Source: Haloarcula salina (GTDB taxonomy: Archaea > Halobacteriota > Halobacteria > Halobacteriales > Haloarculaceae). Taken from it: DNA of 64,000 nt. The stretch spans positions 62,001 to 126,000 of the forward strand of contig NZ_WRXL01000008.1 of the NCBI RefSeq assembly GCF_010119195.1, given 5' to 3'. Shown here piece after piece: positions 59,480-64,000 of this stretch. The translations under genes were made by a program, and so were the position numbers. Within the stretch, counting starts at the first letter, position 1. Each line of letters starts with the position of its first letter. The notes beneath the pieces were generated by a model. That model did no database searches, was not told where the DNA came from, and saw only the letters and a program-made list of their open reading frames with translations.

Positions 59480-60225
59480 TCGCTGTTGGCGGCGTTGGCC
59501 CGCGTTCCCGCCGACGACTCGGGCGCGTTATCCCGGAGGAGCGACCCGACGGCGTTCAGGATCTTCGCCTCCGAGCGCCGGAGGTGCTCGCCGACCGTCG
59601 AGGTGTTGGCCGAGTCCATCGCCGCGAGGTCCTCGATCCCGCAGCTCCGCGGCGAGTCGTAGTACCCGGCTTCCACCGCGTTGGCGAGGATCTCTTGCTG
59701 CCGGGGCGAGAGATCGGCGATGGCCTCCTTGATCTCGGCCAGGCCGGTCAGGAACTGGTCGTGATTCGGCGTCTTGAGGGAGTTCACCTCGACGGAGCCG
59801 AGCGACTGGAGTTCCTCGTGTGTCTGGGAGACGCTCTCGTGGTCGCTCGCGAGGACGTTCCAGTGTTCCGTGCCGTCGGTGACCGTCGGCGGAACGGTCG
59901 GGAAACACCGGTTCCGGAGGAGGACGTTCAGTACGGGCTCCGTGTCGGTGTCCGGGTCGTACTCCCCGGCGAGGCTGACGTAGGCCGTCTCCCGCCCCTC
60001 GTCGTAGCTGATGAGCCGCGCCGCGGTCATGATCGGGTGGTCTCCGAGCCACGCGACCAGCGGGTCGACTCGGTCGGCCGACACGCCCGTCGCCTCGATC
60101 ATCGTGATGCTGGTCCCGAACAACTGGTACGAGTACACGATAGTCGCGGCGACCGCGGGGAACGAGTCGTTCATCGTCTCCGTCCAGCAGTTCTCGTGGG
60201 TTATCTCGAAGGTGTACTCGATCAT
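59476..60225 (-). CDS. Bat-type helix-turn-helix transcription regulator
   Basis: A 249-residue protein of the halobacterial bat/HTH_10 group. Residues 1-160 form a sensor-like domain starting MIEYTFEITHENCWTE. The C-terminal HTH reads LSPRQQEILANAVEAGYYDSPRSCGIEDLAAMDSANTSTVGEHLRRSEAKIL. It sits between the glutamine-synthetase-like gene and the ABC transporter, so it probably regulates them. The ATG at 60225 follows a strong TATAAATA box. An upstream in-frame start at 60282 is unlikely. Confidence 0.88.
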   Translation of the reverse strand: MIEYTFEITHENCWTETMNDSFPAVAATIVYSYQLFGTSITMIEATGVSADRVDPLVAWLGDHPIMTAARLISYDEGRETAYVSLAGEYDPDTDTEPVLNVLLRNRCFPTVPPTVTDGTEHWNVLASDHESVSQTHEELQSLGSVEVNSLKTPNHDQFLTGLAEIKEAIADLSPRQQEILANAVEAGYYDSPRSCGIEDLAAMDSANTSTVGEHLRRSEAKILNAVGSLLRDNAPESSAGTRANAANSD

Positions 60226-60263
60226 CTCGGTATCGCCGTTCGGTTGGAACGGCGGCCCTCCCC

Positions 60264-60271
60264 TATTTATA
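60264..60271 (-). promoter_or_regulatory. TATA box of the bat-type regulator
   Basis: Read on the minus strand this is TATAAATA, one of the best archaeal TATA boxes in the window. It lies 39 bases before the ATG at 60225, predicting a leader of about 10-15 bases. Confidence 0.75.
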
Positions 60272-60357
60272 CACTTCGTCAAAAGTGTGGGGACGACTTA
60301 ATGTAATATAAGGCGAATCGAGATATTTACGACAAAACGTCTGGTCCTACGGACTTT

Positions 60358-61179
60358 TCACGAGTGTTCGTCACCTTCTGACTTGTTGTACTCGAACAGC
60401 GCGACGACCACGACGAGCAGGACCGACGAGTAGAAGATCAGCGAGGAGACCGCCGGAACGGTCGGAGTGAATCCCTGCGTCATCTTTGCGTGAATCCACG
60501 TCGTGATGGTGCTCTGTGCACCGGAGAGATACGAGACGATGTAGTAGTTGTTCCAGGCGAGGACGAACGCGAAGATCGCGCCGGAGACGATCCCGTCGGC
60601 GATGAGCGGCAGGACGACGTCCTTGTACAGCGTGACGGTGTCGGCACCGAGGTCCCGCGCGGCTTCCTCGATGTCGGGGTCGACGCCGAGCGCGGTGATA
60701 GAGACGACGAACATCACGATGGGCGAGATCCACACGAGCTCGCCGATGACCGACGGGAGGATGCCGTAGCCGAGGTTCGTGACGTTCGCCCACAGCGACA
60801 TCCCCAGCCCGAGTAACAGGAGCGGAAAGAAGATGGGCAACAGCGCCAGGAGCTTGAACTGCTCCCGGAAGGGGAACTCGTGGCGGGTGTACGCGACCGC
60901 TCCGCCGGTCCCGATGACGGTGCTGAGTAGCGTCACCGGGACGGCGATCTTGGCGGTGTTCAGGAACGCCGACTGGATGCTGGTCGAGGCGAACGCGACC
61001 TCGTACCAGTGCAGCGTGAACGCGTAGTCCACGATGGAGAGGAACCGCCCGTCGTAAAAGGAGGCGATGACCAGCGTGAACAGCGGCGTCATCAGGAACA
61101 GCGCCACGAGCAGGACGTAGCCGTACCACGCGCCGGCCCGGAGCCGCGGCGCGGACAGCCGGGGAGTGTTCGCGCTCAT
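60358..61179 (-). CDS. ABC transporter permease, PotC-type
   Basis: A 273-residue inner-membrane permease with six helices. The EAA loop is visible as EEAARDLGADTVTLYKDVVLPLIADGIVSG. It is the last gene of the transporter block; its ATG overlaps the stop of the first permease by four bases. In PotABCD systems it would be PotC, the second permease for spermidine/putrescine, but related systems carry phosphonates, iron or thiamine. Confidence 0.9.
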   Translation of the reverse strand: MSANTPRLSAPRLRAGAWYGYVLLVALFLMTPLFTLVIASFYDGRFLSIVDYAFTLHWYEVAFASTSIQSAFLNTAKIAVPVTLLSTVIGTGGAVAYTRHEFPFREQFKLLALLPIFFPLLLLGLGMSLWANVTNLGYGILPSVIGELVWISPIVMFVVSITALGVDPDIEEAARDLGADTVTLYKDVVLPLIADGIVSGAIFAFVLAWNNYYIVSYLSGAQSTITTWIHAKMTQGFTPTVPAVSSLIFYSSVLLVVVVALFEYNKSEGDEHS

Positions 61180-62126
61180 CGGCTCTCACCCCGCGAGGCG
61201 ATCTCTCGGAGGTCGAGCGACCGCAGGATGACGACCCCCGCGACGATGGTGATTAGCAGCAGGCCCACGGCCTGTGCCGACCCGAGCGGCCAGTTCTGCG
61301 AGTAGCCAAAGGAGTAGTTGATGTTGCTCGCCATGGTGAACACGGAGCCGCCCCCGAGTATCTGGGCCTCCACGTCGGCCCCGAGGCTGAGGACGAACAC
61401 GAACAGCGAGCCGATGACGACTCCCGGCATGCTGAGTGGAAAGACGATCTTCCGGAAGATGGTGAGCGGACCCGCCCCGAGATCGCGCGCCGCCTCGAAC
61501 GTCACGTCGTCGATGGTCAGCAGCGAGAGGTAGATCGGGAACAGCATGAACGGCAGGTAGACGTACGTCGTCCCGAACAGCACCGTGTAACGGTTGTACA
61601 GCAGCGACGGGTACTGCCCGATTCCGACCAGATTAAAGATGCTGTGGAGCACGCCGTTCTCCACGAGGAACAGCGCCCAGCCGAACACGCGGACGTTCAC
61701 GCTCGTGAACAGCGGGATGATGAGAAGCAGCAGGAAGACGACCTTGTACCGCTTTATCTTGCGCGCCAGGGCGTACGCAGCCGGGTACGAGACGACCAGC
61801 GTGGCGAGCACGGTCGCGGCGCTGACGAGGGCGGTGTTGCCGAGGACCTGCCCGTAGACGCCGGTTCCGGTGGCCATCCCGGTAACGATCTCGGCGTAGT
61901 GCGCGAGCGTCCAGTGCAGCGGGTTCGGGTCGATCGTGTTGCCGGACTGCAGCGAGAAGACGACGATGGCCAGCATCGGCCCGACGAACATGAACAACAG
62001 GAGCGCGACGATGGGAGCCATGAACAGCCACGGCGGGCGCACCAGCGCGAACAGCGGGTTGCTGCTGTCGCGGGTGTAGCCGGCCGCGCGGTCGAAGTGG
62101 CTCTTGAGTCGGTGTTTCGTGGACAT
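61176..62126 (-). CDS. ABC transporter permease, PotB-type
   Basis: A 316-residue permease: an N-terminal cytoplasmic extension of 33 residues, six helices starting at PPWLFMAPIVALLLFMFVGPM, and the EAA loop FEAARDLGAGPLTIFRKIVFPLSMPGVV. The ATG at 62126 follows the ATPase stop by two bases. It would form the heterodimeric channel with the PotC-type permease. Confidence 0.9.
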   Translation of the reverse strand: MSTKHRLKSHFDRAAGYTRDSSNPLFALVRPPWLFMAPIVALLLFMFVGPMLAIVVFSLQSGNTIDPNPLHWTLAHYAEIVTGMATGTGVYGQVLGNTALVSAATVLATLVVSYPAAYALARKIKRYKVVFLLLLIIPLFTSVNVRVFGWALFLVENGVLHSIFNLVGIGQYPSLLYNRYTVLFGTTYVYLPFMLFPIYLSLLTIDDVTFEAARDLGAGPLTIFRKIVFPLSMPGVVIGSLFVFVLSLGADVEAQILGGGSVFTMASNINYSFGYSQNWPLGSAQAVGLLLITIVAGVVILRSLDLREIASRGESR

Positions 62127-62128
62127 TG

Positions 62129-63190
62129 TCACTCGGGAACCGGGATGGATTTCTCGGCCTCCCACTGGAAGTAGGCCCGGTCGCCGATTTCGATGTCGAC
62201 CGTCTGGAACCAGTCGAACGGGACCTCGGCCACGTAGTCGTCCTCGGTGTCGGCCGAGCACTCGATGAGGACGGTGTTCCCGCGGACGAGGATGTTGTCG
62301 ACGTCCACCGCGACGCCGACTGGCGTTTCGAGCGTCGGTCGGACGACGCAGTCGTCGTAGCGCACGACGAGGTCGGTCGGCTCGCGCCCGTCGTGGTCGT
62401 CCTCGACGGTTACTTCGCCCTCGAACTCGTCGCTTGTGACCGTGAACGCGCCGTCGCCGGTCGGCTCCGCGTCGACGGCGAAGACGTTGGCGTCGCCCAT
62501 GAAGTCAGCGATGAACGTCGACTTCGGCGACTGATAGATGTCTTCGGGCGCGCCGGTCTGTGCGACCTGGCCCTCGTCGAGGACGAACAGCGTGTCGCTC
62601 ATGACCAGCGCGGCCTCCAGCGAGTGGGTGACGTAGATGAACGTCATGTCGAGTTCCCTGTTGAGGTCGGCGAGTTCGCGCTGGAGCTGTTTCTGCAGCG
62701 CGTAGTCGAGCGACGCCAGCGGCTCGTCGAGCAGCAGGATGTCCGGGTCGTAGGCGAGCGATCGGGCGAGCGCGACGCGCTGTTTCTGCCCGCCGGAGAG
62801 TTCGCTCGCGCTCTTGTCCGCGTGTTCCTCGGGGTCAAGACGGACCAGTTCGAGCAGTTCCTCGACCGACCTGTCGAGGTTCCGGCCCGCGGTTTCGATG
62901 GGGAACTCGATGTTCTCTCGGACCGTCATGTGCGGGAACAGCGCCCACGTCTGAAAGACCAGGCTCGTCGGTCGGTCCTGCGGTCGCGTCGCCGTGATGT
63001 CCTCGCCGTCGAGCACGATCCCGCCCGAAGTCGGTTCGAGGTGGCCGGCGAGCATCCGGAGCAGCGTCGTCTTGCCACACCCGGAGGGGCCGACGATGGA
63101 CGCGAACTCGCCGGTCTCGATTTCGATGTCGATGTCCTTGACCGCAACTGTGCTTCCGTACTCCCGTCGTAGTGCTGCCGTTTGTAGCAT
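62129..63190 (-). CDS. ABC transporter ATPase, PotA-type
   Basis: A 353-residue ATPase: Walker A GPSGCGKTT with Lys40, signature LSGGQKQRVALARSL, Walker B ILLLDEPLAS, then a C-terminal OB-fold (TOBE-like) extension from about residue 240 that is characteristic of PotA/FbpC/CysA-type polyamine and sulfate or iron transporters. It energises the transporter. It starts 31 bases after the binding-protein gene. Confidence 0.93.
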   Translation of the reverse strand: MLQTAALRREYGSTVAVKDIDIEIETGEFASIVGPSGCGKTTLLRMLAGHLEPTSGGIVLDGEDITATRPQDRPTSLVFQTWALFPHMTVRENIEFPIETAGRNLDRSVEELLELVRLDPEEHADKSASELSGGQKQRVALARSLAYDPDILLLDEPLASLDYALQKQLQRELADLNRELDMTFIYVTHSLEAALVMSDTLFVLDEGQVAQTGAPEDIYQSPKSTFIADFMGDANVFAVDAEPTGDGAFTVTSDEFEGEVTVEDDHDGREPTDLVVRYDDCVVRPTLETPVGVAVDVDNILVRGNTVLIECSADTEDDYVAEVPFDWFQTVDIEIGDRAYFQWEAEKSIPVPE

Positions 63191-63221
63191 TGGTTGTGTC
63201 TCGTCGGTCGAACTCGGTCCG

Positions 63222-64000
63222 TCAGATCCTGGTCTTGGCCTCGCGCCAGATCGGCTCGAACTTGTCCAGGTCGGGCACGCCGGTGTAGAAGACGCTCCGG
63301 TCGAGGATGTCCGGGATGTCGTCGACCCGGAGGACCTCGCGCTGGAAGTCGTCGTACTCGTCCCAGGCCGTCGCGTGCGGGACGACGTTGGTCCCGCCGG
63401 AGGTCGGCCACGAGAGGTTCAGCGCCGTCTCCCCGCGCTGCATGTGTGCGAGGTAGTTGTCCGAGACGGTCGGCTGCTCGCCCTTGACGAACGTCGTGGT
63501 CTCGACCCAGATGACGCCGCCCTCCTCGGGGACGTGGGCCTCGAACTGGAGGTTCTCGCCGCGGCGCAGCGTTCCGTTGATCCAGTTTCCGGAGATGAAC
63601 CCGATGTCGATCTCGCCCGACTTGAGCGCCTGATTCATCGACGCGAAGTCCGGAAGCAGCGTCTTGGCGTTGTCGAAGAGGTCGAACGTCGCCTGTCGGA
63701 CCTGTTCGACCTCCTCCTCGGTGTGCTCTTTGTACGGGTCGATGCCCTCCCGGAGCATGATGATCTGGATGCCCCAGAACATCAGGTCGTAGACGCCCAC
63801 GTCGTAGTCTTCCGACCAGGCGGCGTCGTAGCTGCTGTAGTCGGACGAGGAGACGGTGTCCGTGTTGACGACGAACGACGCCCACCCGAACCGCTGAGGC
63901 GCGCCGTACATCGTGCCGTCCACGTCGAAGGAGTAGTCGTCTTCGTTGAGGAAGGCGTACTTGTACCCGTTCTCGGGTTTGAAGATGTCGATGTACTTAT
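63222..64000 (-). CDS. ABC transporter substrate-binding protein, PotD-type (5' end outside window)
   Basis: The C-terminal 259 or so residues of a periplasmic-binding-type protein. The frame continues to the window edge (KYIDIFKPENGYKYAFLN...), so the start and any lipoprotein signal are missing. Segments such as YGAPQRFGWASFVVNTDTV, IGFISGNWINGTLR and WVETTTFVKGEQPTVSDNYLAHM resemble PotD/spermidine-putrescine binding proteins. It would be the first gene of the block. Which ligand it binds is not certain. Confidence 0.85.
   Translation of the reverse strand, partial: KYIDIFKPENGYKYAFLNEDDYSFDVDGTMYGAPQRFGWASFVVNTDTVSSSDYSSYDAAWSEDYDVGVYDLMFWGIQIIMLREGIDPYKEHTEEEVEQVRQATFDLFDNAKTLLPDFASMNQALKSGEIDIGFISGNWINGTLRRGENLQFEAHVPEEGGVIWVETTTFVKGEQPTVSDNYLAHMQRGETALNLSWPTSGGTNVVPHATAWDEYDDFQREVLRVDDIPDILDRSVFYTGVPDLDKFEPIWREAKTRI

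Noticed and set aside
1-64000. CRISPR arrays, insertion sequences, rRNA operons, toxin-antitoxin or defence genes
   Set aside because: No spaced direct repeats, transposase motifs, rRNA sequence or recognisable defence proteins were seen. The repeats present are gene-end duplications, hairpins and the archaellin pair.

Overview
The window is chromosomal DNA of a halophilic archaeon (class Halobacteria). This follows from the very high G+C, strongly acidic predicted proteins, GC-rich third codon positions that open long spurious antisense frames, archaeal TATA boxes about 25-35 bases before start codons, a tRNA gene without an encoded CCA, ribosomal protein S6e, bat-type HTH regulators, a HalOD1 protein and a complete chemotaxis/archaellum locus. 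The gene set and order resemble the Haloarcula/Halomicrobium group, but I cannot name the genus. No CRISPR array, insertion sequence, provirus or rRNA was seen.

Layout. 0-12.5 kb: housekeeping and signalling genes (isochorismatase-type hydrolase, M23-like protein, lipoate-ligase-like protein, dihydroorotase, three UspA proteins, a GNAT enzyme, a large receiver-GAF-PAS histidine kinase, a DHH/RecJ-like phosphoesterase and small unknowns). Two gene 3' ends here (near 4.4 kb and 11.2 kb) are duplicated in tandem. 12.9-37.4 kb: the motility locus. On the minus strand, cheB-cheA-cheR-HEAT protein-cheF run as one array, followed by rps6e, an unknown gene and a second cheF. On the plus strand come cheW, a KaiC-like ATPase, a small winged-helix regulator, a small membrane protein, two near-identical archaellin genes, three uncharacterised genes, cheY-cheC-cheD, and arlCE-arlF-arlG-arlH-arlI-arlJ. 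Chemosensory signals would pass from receptors through CheW/CheA to CheY. CheF and the HEAT protein would link to the ArlCE switch complex, while ArlH/I/J assemble the filament of archaellins.

37.7-47 kb: M29-like aminopeptidase, short 6-phosphogluconate dehydrogenase, 2Fe-2S ferredoxin, tRNA-Arg(CCG) with extra copies of its 3' end, SDR, zinc alcohol dehydrogenase, two NAD-binding epimerase-like proteins and an M28 peptidase. 47-52.4 kb: queD-queE-queC (preQ0/archaeosine pathway), methylglyoxal synthase, HalOD1 and bat-type HTH proteins, dCTP deaminase. 52.5-58 kb: aconitase, a row of intergenic hairpins, RimI, several halophile-specific small proteins, a Nudix hydrolase and a rhodanese. 58-64 kb: a glutamine-synthetase-like gene, a bat-type regulator and a PotABCD-like ABC transporter running off the window, together suggesting polyamine (or similar amine) uptake and gamma-glutamylation.

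The most interesting observation is a palindrome TATC-N6-GATA just upstream of the TATA boxes of at least six motility promoters (winged-helix gene, small membrane protein, both archaellins, cheY operon, arlCE operon). A one-mismatch copy lies between the divergent cheB and cheW. This looks like an operator of a dedicated motility regulon. The winged-helix gene at 22522, which carries the motif in its own promoter, is the obvious candidate regulator, with the adjacent KaiC-like ATPase as a possible partner.
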